Source: Perlucidibaca aquatica (GTDB taxonomy: Bacteria > Pseudomonadota > Gammaproteobacteria > Pseudomonadales > Moraxellaceae). From it: a stretch of 64,000 bases of DNA. Below are positions 44,569 through 55,479 of this stretch, in pieces. The position numbers were made by a program, and so were the translations under genes. The stretch's first letter is position 1; each line of letters begins with the position of its first letter. Under the pieces are notes generated by a model that worked only from the letters and a program-made list of their open reading frames with translations, was not told where the DNA came from and ran no database searches. The DNA lies in contig NZ_LZDB01000002.1 in the NCBI RefSeq assembly GCF_001676655.1, forward strand, positions 558,001-622,000, given 5' to 3'.

Positions 44569-46395
44569 ATGCAAGCGGCTATTCATTACCGGGTTGCCAG
44601 CGCCGTACCCGCGTCGCATCGGTTTCAAGTCACGCTGACCATCGCACAACCGGACCCACAAGGCCAATGTCTCTGGCTGCCTGATTGGATACCCGGAAGC
44701 TACATGATTCGCGACTTTGCTCGCAACATCACGAAATTGAATGCCTGCGATGCGAATGGACAGACGGTAACCTGCCGCGCCTTAGATAAATCGTCATGGC
44801 AATGTGCGCCGGTTACAGGGCCATTAACCGTGCATTACGAGGTCTATGCTTGGGATTTGTCGGTACGATCCGCGCACTTAGACCAGCATCACGGCTATTT
44901 CAATGGCACCTCATTGTTTTTGGCCGTGGCCGGCCAGGAGGCCGATCCGGTGAGTGTGGCGCTGTGCTGTCCAGAAGGGGTGAGCGATTGGCAGGTCGCC
45001 ACGACTTTGCCCAAGCTAAGCGCTGAGTCGTTGGGCTTTGGTCTGTATGGCGCTGAAAACTATGACGCCTTGATTGACCATCCGGTTGAAATGGGGCGCT
45101 TCACCTATGCCGAGTTTGAAGCGGCGGGCGTTCCACATGCCATTGCCATTACCGGACAGTTTCATGCCGATGTGCCTCGCCTAGTCCGTGATTTGCGGGT
45201 TATTTGCGAGGCGCAAATCGCTTTCTTTGGTGCACCCGCGCCGTTTCAGTCTTATCTTTTTCAAATCATGGTGGTGGGGCAGGGTTATGGCGGCCTAGAG
45301 CACCGCAGCTCCACCAGCTTACTGTGCAGTCGTGACGACCTGCCGGCGTTGGGCGAGTCCGAGAGCAAACCCAGCGATCGTTATCGCGCCTTGTTGGGGC
45401 TATGCAGTCACGAGTACTTCCACAGTTGGAATGTGAAGCAGCTCAAGCCTCAGGCGTTTATGCCCTATGACCTGCGGCGAGAAGTACATACCGACTTGCT
45501 TTGGTTCTTTGAAGGCGTGACCTCGTACTACGACGATCTGTTTCTGGTGCGTACCGGTCTTATTAGTCCCAGCAGCTACTTAGAGCTCTTAGCTCAGCAT
45601 ATTACGCGTCATATCCGCACACCGGGACGGGAGCACCAAACGCTGGCTCAGTCCAGCTTCGATGCGTGGACGAAGTACTACAAAAGTGATGAGAACTCAC
45701 CCAATAGCGTCGTTAGTTATTACATCAAAGGGGCGTTGTTGGCCTTGTGTCTCGATTTAACCCTGCGCGCCCTGACGCATCAGCAGCACAGCTTGGATAC
45801 GCTGATGCGCCGTCTTTGGAGACGCTTTGCGTTAACGCAAACCGGAATTGTGGAGCAGGATATTCGCGACATATTGGTTGAGCTTGCCGGTCCCGCCATG
45901 AATGACTTGCTCGACAAGGCCCTGCACGCCACGGAAGAGTTGCCTTGGCAGGGCCTGCTCCGTGACCTTGGGTTAAAGCCGACACTGCGCGCAAGCGAAG
46001 GGGCTAGCGATGCCGGCGGACGGCCCGGCACCGGGTCTGCACCCCGACCCTGGCTGGGCGTGAAAACGCAGGCCAGTGAGGGCGGTGTGCAGCTGACCTT
46101 TGTGCAATCCGGCAGTCCAGCCGAGCAAGCAGGCCTATCCGCAGGCGATATTGTCGTGGCCATCGACGGTTTGCGTGTAAATCACTCAACTTGGGACAAA
46201 CGACTGCAGCAACGAGCTGTCGGCGACACTATCTCAGTGTATGCTTTCCGTCGCGATGAATGGCTGGCGACCCGCTGTCAGCTTAGTGCGGCGCCAATGG
46301 ATACCTGTTACTTGCCCTGGCCTGATGACATGGCTGAGCGCCAAGCCGCTGAACAATGGATGTTGACGCCCAGCGTGGCATTACCTTTACCCTGA
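44569..46395 (+). CDS. M61 family metallopeptidase with PDZ domain
   Basis: The 608-residue zinc peptidase of the glycyl aminopeptidase type has an N-terminal beta-rich domain (about 1-170), the zinc site HEYFHSWN (His281, Glu282, His285), the third ligand in FFEGVTSYYDD, and a C-terminal PDZ domain (about 495-580, with LGVKTQ and AGLSAGDIVVAIDGLRV). No signal peptide is obvious, so it is probably cytosolic. AGGAG lies before the ATG. Confidence 0.93.
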   Translation: MQAAIHYRVASAVPASHRFQVTLTIAQPDPQGQCLWLPDWIPGSYMIRDFARNITKLNACDANGQTVTCRALDKSSWQCAPVTGPLTVHYEVYAWDLSVRSAHLDQHHGYFNGTSLFLAVAGQEADPVSVALCCPEGVSDWQVATTLPKLSAESLGFGLYGAENYDALIDHPVEMGRFTYAEFEAAGVPHAIAITGQFHADVPRLVRDLRVICEAQIAFFGAPAPFQSYLFQIMVVGQGYGGLEHRSSTSLLCSRDDLPALGESESKPSDRYRALLGLCSHEYFHSWNVKQLKPQAFMPYDLRREVHTDLLWFFEGVTSYYDDLFLVRTGLISPSSYLELLAQHITRHIRTPGREHQTLAQSSFDAWTKYYKSDENSPNSVVSYYIKGALLALCLDLTLRALTHQQHSLDTLMRRLWRRFALTQTGIVEQDIRDILVELAGPAMNDLLDKALHATEELPWQGLLRDLGLKPTLRASEGASDAGGRPGTGSAPRPWLGVKTQASEGGVQLTFVQSGSPAEQAGLSAGDIVVAIDGLRVNHSTWDKRLQQRAVGDTISVYAFRRDEWLATRCQLSAAPMDTCYLPWPDDMAERQAAEQWMLTPSVALPLP

Positions 46396-46429
46396 ACCAC
46401 CAACAATAAAAACGACGTGAGCGTGCCCT

Positions 46430-48103
46430 ATGTCTGCTGAATTTTGGAAAGATAAATACCCAGCTTCTGTACCGTATCAAATTGATACAGCGGCTTACCA
46501 CTCGGTGTTGGAAGTGTTCCATGAGGCCTGCCATCGTTTTGGCGACGCGCCGGCATTTACCAATAGTGTGGCCTTTGCCAGCCGAACCATGAGCTATAAC
46601 GACTTGGATCGTTTAAGCAATGCGTTTGCGTCCTATATTCAAAACCATACGGATCTGAAACCGGGCGACCGTATTGCTGTGCAAATGCCGAACCTGCTGC
46701 AATACCCGGTGGTGGTCTTTGGTGCGATGCGCGCCGGTTTAGTGGTGGTGAATACCAACCCGCTCTACACCGCCCGCGAAATGTTGCACCAGTTCAATGA
46801 CTCCGGTGCGAAGGCTCTGGTTGCCCTGGCCAACTTTGGTGATTTGGTGCAGGAAGTCCTGCCGCAAACGGGCATCAAATACCTGTTCCTGACAGAGCTG
46901 GCCGATATGATGCCGACGCCTAAGCGTCAGGTCATTAATGCCTTGGTAAAGCATGTGAAGAAGATGGTTCCCGCATTCTCACTGCCTACCGCTATTCCGT
47001 TCATTCAAGCGATGAAGCTCGGCAAGCGCCGCCCCTGTGTGGATCAAACCGCACAGGCAACCGATATTGCTGTGCTGCAGTACACCGGCGGCACCACGGG
47101 CGTTTCCAAGGGCGCCATGCTGACGCAGGCCAATCTGGTGGCCAACTTGCTGCAGATGCGTGCCGTGCTGACCTCCAGCTTTAATCCCGGCAAGGAGATC
47201 ATGATTGCTCCGCTGCCGCTGTATCACATCTTTGCTTTCACCGTGTGCTGTTTGGGCATGATGGAGCTGGGTGGTCATTCCATTCTCATCACCAACCCAC
47301 GCGATATCCCCTCGTTTGTGAAGGAACTGGCGCGTTGGCCATTCACCGCTATGGCAGGTCTGAACACGCTGTTTGTGGCGCTACTGAATAACCCGGAATT
47401 CCGTCAGCTCGACTTCTCGACCTTGAAGCTGACCGTGGCGGGCGGTATGGCCATGCAAATGAAGCCAGCGGAAGAGTGGGAAGCGCTGACTGGCTGCCGT
47501 ATCTGTGAAGGCTTTGGCATGACCGAGACCTCACCGGTGGTGACCATGAACCCGTTGGATGCCATTCGCCTTGGCACCATTGGCATGCCCGTACCGAACA
47601 CCGAGCTGAAAACCATCAGCGACGATGGCGAAACCACCCCAATCGGCGATGCCGGTGAGCTCTGCGTGCGCGGCCCACAGGTCATGAAAGGCTACTGGCA
47701 GCGTGCCGATGCCACGGCCGAAACGATTGATGCCGACGGTTGGCTGAAAACCGGCGACATCGCAGTGATTCAGCCCGATGGCTATCTGCGTATCGTAGAC
47801 CGTAAGAAAGACATGATTTTGGTGTCTGGCTTTAACGTCTACCCCAATGAAATTGAAGATGTGGCTGCGCTGCATTCCGGCGTCTTGGAGAGTGCAGCGG
47901 TGGGTGTGCCCGATGAGAAGTCTGGTGAAGTGGTGAAGCTGTTTGTGGTCAAGAAAGACCCGGCGCTAACTTCAGAGGCTCTGATGGCACATCTTCGTGC
48001 CAACCTGACGGGCTACAAAGTCCCGCGCACTATCGTGTTCCGCGCAGATTTGCCTAAGACTAACGTCGGCAAAATTCTGCGTCGCGAGCTGCGCGGCGCC
48101 TGA
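46430..48103 (+). CDS. fadD: Long-chain fatty acyl-CoA synthetase
   Basis: It activates fatty acids with ATP and CoA at the inner membrane for beta-oxidation. The 557 residues show the AMP-binding motif YTGGTTGVSKGAML from Tyr218, the A5 motif EGFGMTETSPVV, the FACS stretch GWLKTGDIAVIQPDGYLRIVDRKKDMI, and the C-terminal lysine region NVGKILRREL. The start MSAEFWKDKYPASVPYQID matches Pseudomonas FadD proteins. hrpA follows after 5 bases. Confidence 0.95.
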   Translation: MSAEFWKDKYPASVPYQIDTAAYHSVLEVFHEACHRFGDAPAFTNSVAFASRTMSYNDLDRLSNAFASYIQNHTDLKPGDRIAVQMPNLLQYPVVVFGAMRAGLVVVNTNPLYTAREMLHQFNDSGAKALVALANFGDLVQEVLPQTGIKYLFLTELADMMPTPKRQVINALVKHVKKMVPAFSLPTAIPFIQAMKLGKRRPCVDQTAQATDIAVLQYTGGTTGVSKGAMLTQANLVANLLQMRAVLTSSFNPGKEIMIAPLPLYHIFAFTVCCLGMMELGGHSILITNPRDIPSFVKELARWPFTAMAGLNTLFVALLNNPEFRQLDFSTLKLTVAGGMAMQMKPAEEWEALTGCRICEGFGMTETSPVVTMNPLDAIRLGTIGMPVPNTELKTISDDGETTPIGDAGELCVRGPQVMKGYWQRADATAETIDADGWLKTGDIAVIQPDGYLRIVDRKKDMILVSGFNVYPNEIEDVAALHSGVLESAAVGVPDEKSGEVVKLFVVKKDPALTSEALMAHLRANLTGYKVPRTIVFRADLPKTNVGKILRRELRGA

Positions 48104-48108
48104 GGCTC

Positions 48109-51100
48109 GTGGTTAAAGCGTACCAAGGCGCCGCGCAGGTTCCGACCGAGATTGACTGGTCGGCCGATTTGCCGGTGCTGGCGGTACGCGATGAACTGAT
48201 CGCTGCCATCGCGCAGCATCAGGTGGTAATCGTGGCCGGCGAGACCGGCTCCGGTAAAACCACGCAACTTCCTAAAATCTGCCTGGCGGCCGGTCGTGGT
48301 CGCCACGGCTTGATCGGCCATACCCAGCCGCGCCGAATCGCGGCACGCACAGTGGCCACGCGCATTGCCGAAGAACTGGGCACAACCCTCGGTGCCGGCG
48401 TTGGCTATAAGGTGCGCTTTACCGATCAAACGGCTGAAACCACCTACCTCAAGTTGATGACCGATGGCGTTTTGCTGGCCGAGCTGGCCAGTGACCGTCT
48501 GCTCAAAGCCTATGACACCCTGATCATCGACGAAGCCCACGAGCGCAGTCTGAACATCGACTTTCTGCTCGGCTATCTGCGCACGCTGTTGCCCAAAAGG
48601 CCTGATCTCAAAGTGATCGTGACCTCGGCCACCATCGATGTGCAGCGCTTCAGCAAACACTTTGCCGATGCCCCGGTGTTTGTCGTGCAGGGGCGCAGCT
48701 ACCCGGTGGAGATGCTGTATCGCCCGATAGCGCTGGACGCAGCGGCGAGCAGCGAAGACGAGGGCTTTGACGAGATCGAGGAGGCCATCCCGCGAGCGGT
48801 GGTGGCAGCGGTGGAGGAGTGCCTTCACTACGAGAGCCTTCAACACGAGCGAAAGCAGGGTAAGGTCGGCCGTGGCGACATTCTGATCTTTTCGAGCAGC
48901 GAGCGCGAAATTCGTGTGCTAGCAGATACCTTGCGTAAGTACGGCCCGCCACACACCGAGATTTTGCCGCTGTATTCACGACTGTCCGTGAGCGAACAGC
49001 AAAAGGTGTTTGCGCGGGGCACGGGCCGGCGCATCGTCATTGCCACCAACGTTGCAGAAACGTCGCTCACGGTGCCGAATATTCACTTCGTCATCGATCC
49101 TGGTTTTGCGCGTCTCAGTCGCTACTCGTATCGCTCTAAAGTGCAGCGCCTGCCCATTGAAGCGATTTCCCGTGCTAGCGCCAACCAACGCGCGGGTCGC
49201 TGTGGCCGTATCGCGCCGGGGCTGTGCATTCGTCTCTACAGCGAAGCGGATTTCCTAGCCCGCGACGAGTTTACCGACCCCGAAATTCACCGCACCAATT
49301 TGGCGGCAGTGATCTTGCAGATGCAAACGCTGGGGCTTGGCGAGCTTGAGCGCTTTCCCTTTTTGGATGAGCCAGACTCTCGCCTAATCAACGATGGCTA
49401 CCGCTTGCTGGATGAGCTGGGCGCCGTGGATAGGCAGCGTCGCATCACGCCGATTGGTCGTCAGCTCTCGCGACTGCCGTTGGACCCTCGTTTAGCGCGC
49501 ATGGTGGTAGCGGCGGCCCCATTAGGTGCCTTGCAGGAGGTACTGATTATTGTGGCGGCCATGTCGGTGCAAGACCCGCGTGATCGTCCGCATGATAAGC
49601 AGCAAGCAGCCGATGAGCGTCATGCGCAATTTCGTGATCCGGATTCGGATTTTCTCTTTTTTGTGAAGCTATGGCAGGTTTTGCAGACGCAAAAAGAGAC
49701 CCTGACCGAGCGCGAGCGTCGCGAGTTTGCGCGCAAACATTTCCTGTCTTGGCTGCGCCTGCGCGAATGGCGAGAGACGTATCGGCAGCTCGTGCAAATG
49801 GTGGAGATGTTGAAGCTACCCATCAATCGCGAGCCCGCGCCCTATGAGGCCGTGCATCGCGCCTTGCTGACGGGGCTGCTATCGCAGATCGCACAAAAGG
49901 GCGAGGATCGCGAGTATCTGGCCCCGCGTAATTTAAAGGCGATGATCTTTCCCGGCTCGGTACTGGCACGCAAAGGACCGCCATGGATCATGGCCGCGGA
50001 ATTGGTGGAGCTGCAGCGTGTGTATCTGCGCCTGACTGCGCGAGTTGAGCCGGAATGGATTGAACATTTGGCGGGCAATCTGCTTAAGCGCAGCTATGCC
50101 GAGCCGCATTGGGAGCGTCGCCAGGGTCGGGTCATGGCCTATGAGCAAACCTCCCTGTTCGGCTTGATCCTGCATGCGAAGCGTAAGGTCAATTACGAAA
50201 AGATAGACCGCAGCATTTGCCGTGAAATTTTTATCCGCTCCGCTTTGGTGGCAGGAGATTGTGACCTCAAGGCGCCATTCCTGAAGCACAACCAAGGGCT
50301 CGTCGCTGAAGTTCAGCAGCTCGAAGACAAGGCCCGCCGCCGCGACTTATTGGTGGATGAAGAAACGCTATTTCAGTTCTACGACGCCCGCTTACCCGAC
50401 GATATCGCCAGCCTGAAAACGTTTGAAGACTGGCGTCATCGCGGCGAAAAAGACGAGCCGCGCCTGCTCTTCATGCAAGAAGACGATGTGCTGGCGAAGT
50501 CTGCCGAACATCCCGCCCATTTGTTCCCCGACAGCCTGCGGTTGGCCGGCCATGAGCTGCCCCTGAGCTATGTGTTTGAGCCTGGCCATGACGATGATGG
50601 TGTGACCGTCACCGTGCCGCTGGGCCTGCTGCAAGATATCGAGGCGCAAAAACTGGACTGGTTGGTGCCGGGCCTGATCGCCGACAAAATTGATGCGCTG
50701 TTACGTGCTCTGCCTAAAGCCCTGCGTCGTCAAATGGTGCCCTTGCCCGACACGGTGGCAATGGTGCTGGATCAAATTCGCTTTGGTGAAGGTCAGTTGC
50801 TGCCGGTGCTGTCGCAGGCATTGACGCGGCGGGGTGTGGTAATTCAATCCGCAGACTGGGCCGTGGACATGCTGGACCCGCATTTCAGGATGCAAGTTCG
50901 TGTGCTTGGCGAGCGCGATCAGGTGCTGGCCAAAGGTCGGGACTTAGGTCGTTTGCGCGTTCAGCTCAGTCAGCATCCGCAAGCGCAAGCGGTGGCCGAT
51001 CAGCCCACCCGTCAGCAGTGGGAGCGCAGTGGCATTACGCGTTGGGATTTCGGTGATATGCCCACGTTAATTGAAACGCAACAACGCGGACTACCGAGTC

Positions 51101-51888
51101 GTGCCTATCCCGCCTTGCAACTGACGGAGCAGGGTCTGGCGCTGCGCTTGATGGCTCGCCAAGAGGAAGCGGAGCAGCTGCACCGCGAGGGTGTGGCGGA
51201 GTTGATGCGCTCGCTCTGTGTAGCGGAAATGAAGTCATTAACGAAAGCGCTTGCCGATCAGCCCGGCTTGCTCTTGCAGTCCGCACAGTGGCTGAAAAAA
51301 GAACAACTCGCCGTCGATTTCGGACGCGCGGTGGTGACGGCAATCTTGGTCACTGAACCTGCGCTGGTTTACACTCAGTCACAGTTTGATGCGGCCTTGC
51401 AAAAGGTGCGACCGCGCCTGGTGCCGGAAGGTTTGAAGTTGGCTGTGGTGGTGGCGCAGATTTACAGTTTGGCGCATCAAGTTCGGCAGCGCTGTGCTGC
51501 ATTGCAGCAGCCGGTTTTTGCCTTAGCGCGAACGGATTTGGAAGGGCAGTTGGCGGCATTGAACTTAGCCCAGTGTTTGCGTAGTTTTCCGGCTGAGCGT
51601 TGGCAGCAGTTCCCGCGCTATTTAAAGGCCATGTTATTGCGCTTGGATAAGCTCAGTAACAATCTGCTGCGCGATGATAAAGGCAGCGCAGAGTTGCAGC
51701 GGCGCGAGCTACTATTGCGCCAAGCGTATGAAGATAAAATTCGCCGAGGGCAAGATATTGCGCCTTTGGCATCGTATCGATGGTTGCTAGAGGAGTATCG
51801 TATCTCCGTGTTCTCGCAGCCTTTAAAGACCGCCGTCCCGGTATCTGCCGAACGCTTAGATCGGCTGTGGTCGCAACTCATGATGTGA
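48109..51888 (+). CDS. hrpA: ATP-dependent RNA helicase HrpA
   Basis: A 1259-residue DEAH-box helicase, near the 1300 of E. coli. The motifs are: [10 protein letters not shown] (44-52), Ia [18 protein letters not shown] (141-144), III SAT in [24 protein letters not shown], and [10 protein letters not shown]. The ratchet and OB domains and the long HrpA-specific C-terminal extension (DUF3418-like) follow. It can rescue stalled ribosomes in E. coli. The start is a GTG close after fadD. Confidence 0.96.
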   Translation: MVKAYQGAAQVPTEIDWSADLPVLAVRDELIAAIAQHQVVIVAGETGSGKTTQLPKICLAAGRGRHGLIGHTQPRRIAARTVATRIAEELGTTLGAGVGYKVRFTDQTAETTYLKLMTDGVLLAELASDRLLKAYDTLIIDEAHERSLNIDFLLGYLRTLLPKRPDLKVIVTSATIDVQRFSKHFADAPVFVVQGRSYPVEMLYRPIALDAAASSEDEGFDEIEEAIPRAVVAAVEECLHYESLQHERKQGKVGRGDILIFSSSEREIRVLADTLRKYGPPHTEILPLYSRLSVSEQQKVFARGTGRRIVIATNVAETSLTVPNIHFVIDPGFARLSRYSYRSKVQRLPIEAISRASANQRAGRCGRIAPGLCIRLYSEADFLARDEFTDPEIHRTNLAAVILQMQTLGLGELERFPFLDEPDSRLINDGYRLLDELGAVDRQRRITPIGRQLSRLPLDPRLARMVVAAAPLGALQEVLIIVAAMSVQDPRDRPHDKQQAADERHAQFRDPDSDFLFFVKLWQVLQTQKETLTERERREFARKHFLSWLRLREWRETYRQLVQMVEMLKLPINREPAPYEAVHRALLTGLLSQIAQKGEDREYLAPRNLKAMIFPGSVLARKGPPWIMAAELVELQRVYLRLTARVEPEWIEHLAGNLLKRSYAEPHWERRQGRVMAYEQTSLFGLILHAKRKVNYEKIDRSICREIFIRSALVAGDCDLKAPFLKHNQGLVAEVQQLEDKARRRDLLVDEETLFQFYDARLPDDIASLKTFEDWRHRGEKDEPRLLFMQEDDVLAKSAEHPAHLFPDSLRLAGHELPLSYVFEPGHDDDGVTVTVPLGLLQDIEAQKLDWLVPGLIADKIDALLRALPKALRRQMVPLPDTVAMVLDQIRFGEGQLLPVLSQALTRRGVVIQSADWAVDMLDPHFRMQVRVLGERDQVLAKGRDLGRLRVQLSQHPQAQAVADQPTRQQWERSGITRWDFGDMPTLIETQQRGLPSRAYPALQLTEQGLALRLMARQEEAEQLHREGVAELMRSLCVAEMKSLTKALADQPGLLLQSAQWLKKEQLAVDFGRAVVTAILVTEPALVYTQSQFDAALQKVRPRLVPEGLKLAVVVAQIYSLAHQVRQRCAALQQPVFALARTDLEGQLAALNLAQCLRSFPAERWQQFPRYLKAMLLRLDKLSNNLLRDDKGSAELQRRELLLRQAYEDKIRRGQDIAPLASYRWLLEEYRISVFSQPLKTAVPVSAERLDRLWSQLMM

Positions 51889-51895
51889 GGTTTTT

Positions 51896-53017
51896 ATGCA
51901 ACGTGTGGTGATTAGCGGAACGGGTTTGTATACCCCCAGTGAATCCATCAGTAATGATGAGCTGGTGGTTGCCTTTAATGCCTATGTACAGCGTTTTAAC
52001 GAGGCGAATGCCGACGCTATTGCTCAGGGCACTGTGAGCCCGCTCGCCGAATCCAGCTCCGAGTTTATTCAAAAGGCATCGGGCATTAAGTCGCGCTATG
52101 TCATGAATAAATCGGGTGTGATTGATCCGAATCGCATGTTTCCGCACATTCCTGAACGTGCCGACGATGAGCTCGGTATCCAAGCCGAAATTGCCGTCCT
52201 GTCCGCGCGTGAAGCCTTGGCTCAAGCGGGTAAAACGCCGGCGGATGTCGACGCCATTATTGTGGCTTGCTCAAACATGCAGCGCGCCTATCCAGCCGTG
52301 GCCATTGAGGTTCAGCACGCACTGGGTTGCGGCGGCTTTGCTTACGACATGAACGTGGCCTGTTCGTCAGCCACCTTTGGCTTGCAGAATGCGGTCGATG
52401 CCATTCGCTCGGGTTCAGCACGCTGTGTGCTGGTCATTAGCCCAGAAATTACCTCCGCTCACCTAGAGTTCCGCGATCGCGATTGCCATTTTATTTTCGG
52501 CGATGTGGCCACCACCATGGTCGTGGAAGCGGCGGAAACCTGCACGGTAGACGGCGCGTATGAGGTGCTGGGGACTCGTCTGGTCACGCAGTTCTCCAAT
52601 GCCATCCGCAATAATTTTGGCTTTTTAAATCGCTGCGATGAGTCTGGTGTGGGCACGCGAGATAAGCTGTTCCGTCAGGAAGGCCGAAAGGTGTTCAAAG
52701 AGGTCTGTCCGATGGTGGCGGAACAAATTGTGGCGCACAGTACGTCACTGAACCTAAACGTGAATGACCTGAAACGGCTGTGGCTGCATCAGGCAAATTT
52801 GAGCATGAATGAGCTCATTGCCAAGCGTGTACTGGGGCGTGAGTTTAGTCGTGATGATGCACCGGTCATTCTGGATGAATACGCCAACACCAGCTCGGCG
52901 GGTTCTATCATTGCCTTTCACAAGTACCGCCGCGATTTGGCTGCGGGGGATGTGGGGGTGATTTGCTCCTTTGGTGCAGGCTATTCCATTGGTAGCGTGG
53001 TTGTTCGTCGCTGTTAA
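51896..53017 (+). CDS. Beta-ketoacyl-ACP synthase III family protein (FabH-like)
   Basis: A 373-residue thiolase-fold enzyme with the FabH triad Cys156 ([10 protein letters not shown]), His298 (WLHQAN) and Asn331 (YANTSSAG). It is longer than FabH (about 320), with an insertion near residues 25-65 before [10 protein letters not shown]. This long type occurs beside a second FabH in Pseudomonas; one member (PA3286) joins a beta-oxidation acyl-CoA to fatty acid synthesis, as I recall. A similar salvage role is possible here. TGAGG precedes the ATG; mlaA follows. Confidence 0.88.
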   Translation: MQRVVISGTGLYTPSESISNDELVVAFNAYVQRFNEANADAIAQGTVSPLAESSSEFIQKASGIKSRYVMNKSGVIDPNRMFPHIPERADDELGIQAEIAVLSAREALAQAGKTPADVDAIIVACSNMQRAYPAVAIEVQHALGCGGFAYDMNVACSSATFGLQNAVDAIRSGSARCVLVISPEITSAHLEFRDRDCHFIFGDVATTMVVEAAETCTVDGAYEVLGTRLVTQFSNAIRNNFGFLNRCDESGVGTRDKLFRQEGRKVFKEVCPMVAEQIVAHSTSLNLNVNDLKRLWLHQANLSMNELIAKRVLGREFSRDDAPVILDEYANTSSAGSIIAFHKYRRDLAAGDVGVICSFGAGYSIGSVVVRRC

Positions 53018-53046
53018 TGACAGCTTTTAAGGGTAGGGAGATGCAC

Positions 53047-53781
53047 ATGAAGGCCATCACGAAATTCACAGGGATAGTCGCGCTTTGGGCGTTCACCAGC
53101 GTCTCCGGCGCAGCGGCGGCGACACATGATCCTGCCGACCCTTGGGAGTCGTTTAATCGGGGCGTGTTTAGCTTTAACGAATCTGTTGATCGTTATGTCG
53201 CTAAGCCTGTTGCAAAAACCTACCAATTCTTAATGCCTGCCGTGGTCGATGATGCTATTACCCGGGTCTTTAATAACTTGGCTACGCCCATCACCATTGT
53301 GAACCAGCTGCTGCAAGGCAAACCGCACGATGCCGCCGGGCAAACCGCTCGCCTGATGTTTAACAGCACGTTTGGCCTGGCGGGTATTTTGGATGTGGCG
53401 CAACACATGGACTTGCCGCGCCAGAAAGAAGATTTTGGGCAAACGCTGGCCGTGTGGGGCGTTAAGCCCGGCCCTTATGTGATGCTGCCTTTGTTGGGTC
53501 CTAGCACCGTGCGCGACACGGGTGGGCGAGTGGCTGATATGACTTGCGATCCGCGCCGCTACGCAGAACAAACAGCGCGCTTTGTTATGACTGCACTGGA
53601 TGTGACCGATACGCGTGCGGACTTGCTCAATGCTGAAAAAGCCATTGAGGGGGATCGCTATCTGTTTATTCGCGACTACTACCTACAGCAGCGTGAATTT
53701 GCCATTGCCGATGGTGTTTTAACGAAAGATGAATTTCTGGATGATTCACTCAGCAGTGATGCTGCTTCGGGCCCCTTCTAA
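53047..53781 (+). CDS. mlaA: MlaA (VacJ) family outer-membrane lipid-asymmetry protein
   Basis: MlaA removes phospholipids from the outer leaflet of the outer membrane and passes them to MlaC. From the ATG at 53047 (GGGAG 7 bases before; the ATG at 53041 is too close) the protein is 244 residues. The body is typical: DPADPWESFNRGVFSFNESV, RLMFNSTFGLAGILDVA, FGQTLAVWGVKPGPYVMLPLLGPSTVRD (split over residues 125-165). The signal peptide (about 1-24, ending SGAAA) has no lipobox Cys, unlike E. coli MlaA, so it would be soluble or held by its helices. Confidence 0.9.
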   Translation: MKAITKFTGIVALWAFTSVSGAAAATHDPADPWESFNRGVFSFNESVDRYVAKPVAKTYQFLMPAVVDDAITRVFNNLATPITIVNQLLQGKPHDAAGQTARLMFNSTFGLAGILDVAQHMDLPRQKEDFGQTLAVWGVKPGPYVMLPLLGPSTVRDTGGRVADMTCDPRRYAEQTARFVMTALDVTDTRADLLNAEKAIEGDRYLFIRDYYLQQREFAIADGVLTKDEFLDDSLSSDAASGPF

Positions 53782-53783
53782 CC

Positions 53784-54968
53784 ATGAGTCGCACATCGCC
53801 AGGTACTATCCTGGTGATCGACGCGGACGCTGACCAACGCAAGCGCATCTCAGGCTGGCTGCAGCTGGATGGCTTCTCGGTGGTCAGTGCGGCGGATGCC
53901 GATGCCGGCTTTGCCTTAGCTCGGAATTTGCAGCCTTCGCTGATCATTGGCGACCTCGTGCTAGCCCTGGCGAATGGCTCGCAATTATTGCGAGCCTTGC
54001 TGCATGAATTGCCCGAATCTGCGGTGATTGTTATCACCGAATCTGCCTCCTTAAATGAAGCCGTTAATGCACTGCAAGAAGGTGCCAGTGACTTTCTCAT
54101 TAAGTCGCTATTGAACGACGATATTCTGCGGGTGTCTGTGCATCGCGCCGTTGAGCGTTTTAGTTTGCGAAAAGAAAATCAACGCGTCCGGTTGGAGCTT
54201 GAGCAAACCAATGAGCGATTGGCACACAGCTTAAAACTGCTGGAAATGGATCAGCGAGCAGGGCGCAAGGTGCAAAGCCGTATGTTGCCGCCCAGCCCGC
54301 ATGAAACCAACGGTTTGCGGCTGAGTCACTTCACCTTGCCCTCGCTGTATTTGTCTGGCGACTTTGTCGATTACTTTAGTTTGGGCGCGGGCCGAACCGC
54401 CTTCTATTTGGCGGATGTGTCGGGGCATGGCGCCTCCAGTGCCTTCGTCACCGTCTTCCTGAAAACCTTAACGAATCGCATACGACGCCACTTTGAAAAG
54501 CGAACGTCCGTGTCTTTGTTGTCGCCCGCACGCATCATGGCCGCGATGAATGAAGAGTTGCGCGCCCTCGATACGGGTAAGCACCTCACGGTTTTTTGTG
54601 GGGTTATTGATACCAATGTGCAAAAACTAACCTACGCCGTTGGCGCGCATTATCCGCCTCCCATTTTATGCAATGGCAATGAAGTCATACAGTTAGCTGG
54701 ATCTGGCCTGCCCTTGGGCCTGTTTCAAGACGCAAAATATGAAGAACATGTGGTGGATTTGCAGCATCGCTTTTCGCTTGTCGCCGCTTCCGATGGTATC
54801 CTAGAGATTCTTTCCGCCAGTGACTTAGTCGCCAAGGAGGCACTTTTGCGAGCGGAAGTAACGGCCGCCAACGGTCAGCTTGATGTCCTTATCGAGCGCC
54901 TTGGTCTGCCATCGGTACGTGACGTCCCGGACGATATTGCGTTGCTTATGATTCAGCGTGACGAGTAA
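53784..54968 (+). CDS. rssB: Response regulator with PP2C-type phosphatase domain (RssB/HsbR-like)
   Basis: The 394 residues have a receiver domain (about 7-125; phospho-acceptor Asp57 in IIGDLVLALANG, Lys in DFLIKS, where a Pro normally follows the Lys), a coiled-coil linker (about 130-165), and a PPM/SpoIIE-like phosphatase domain with metal Asp193 (GDFVDYF) and Asp211 (ADVSGHG). It should dephosphorylate the STAS protein encoded 2 bases downstream in response to an unknown kinase. The symbol rests on the pseudomonad rssB-rssC pair, where RssB has an intact phosphatase, and on the mlaA/tal neighbours; the general role in stress sigma control is inferred. Confidence 0.82.
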   Translation: MSRTSPGTILVIDADADQRKRISGWLQLDGFSVVSAADADAGFALARNLQPSLIIGDLVLALANGSQLLRALLHELPESAVIVITESASLNEAVNALQEGASDFLIKSLLNDDILRVSVHRAVERFSLRKENQRVRLELEQTNERLAHSLKLLEMDQRAGRKVQSRMLPPSPHETNGLRLSHFTLPSLYLSGDFVDYFSLGAGRTAFYLADVSGHGASSAFVTVFLKTLTNRIRRHFEKRTSVSLLSPARIMAAMNEELRALDTGKHLTVFCGVIDTNVQKLTYAVGAHYPPPILCNGNEVIQLAGSGLPLGLFQDAKYEEHVVDLQHRFSLVAASDGILEILSASDLVAKEALLRAEVTAANGQLDVLIERLGLPSVRDVPDDIALLMIQRDE

Positions 54969-54970
54969 AA

Positions 54971-55471
54971 ATGGACGCCTGCAAAATGCAATATGCCGTT
55001 CATAACGGCACCTACGTTTTAAAGCTTCGGGGCGACGTGCGCGTTCCGTTGTGTACCTCGCTGGAAAGTTTTGTAGAAGATCATTTGCTGCATGACGCCG
55101 GCCTGCGTGCCGTGCTAATTGATCTCACCGAAACCGAAGCCATTGACTCAACGGCCCTAGGCCTGCTGGCGCAAATTGCGGTTGCCCTGCAAACGCGCAA
55201 GCTGGGTAAGCCTGTCATTCTTTGCATTAATCCGGACATTGAGCGGATCTTGGAAAGCATGGGTTTTGATCAAGTCTTTCGCATTCTGCATACCACGGCA
55301 GCCATTCGCGACAAGCTGGCCGAGTTGCCGGTGGAGTGTTTAAGCGAAGATGAAGTTACCCAGAGTGTGATTGATGCGCACCGCACATTAATGAGCTTGA
55401 ACGAGAGTAATCAAGTGTCTTTCCGCAGCTTGGTTGACGCGCTTGAGAATGAGCAGCGTCAACGTCATTAA
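54971..55471 (+). CDS. rssC: STAS domain anti-sigma factor antagonist
   Basis: A 166-residue STAS protein with the phospho-site DLTETEAIDSTALGLLA (Ser60/Thr61) and a C-terminal extension of about 50 residues with VTQSVIDAHRTLMSLNESNQ. It is the likely substrate of the phosphatase encoded just upstream. Partner switching with an anti-sigma kinase is expected, but no such kinase gene is nearby. Symbol given by analogy with the pseudomonad pair. Confidence 0.82.
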   Translation: MDACKMQYAVHNGTYVLKLRGDVRVPLCTSLESFVEDHLLHDAGLRAVLIDLTETEAIDSTALGLLAQIAVALQTRKLGKPVILCINPDIERILESMGFDQVFRILHTTAAIRDKLAELPVECLSEDEVTQSVIDAHRTLMSLNESNQVSFRSLVDALENEQRQRH

Positions 55472-55479
55472 GCCCGTAT

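Noticed and set aside
48013..48846. 277-codon minus-strand frame over the start of hrpA
   Set aside because: It covers the helicase motifs of hrpA on the other strand and has no credible product.
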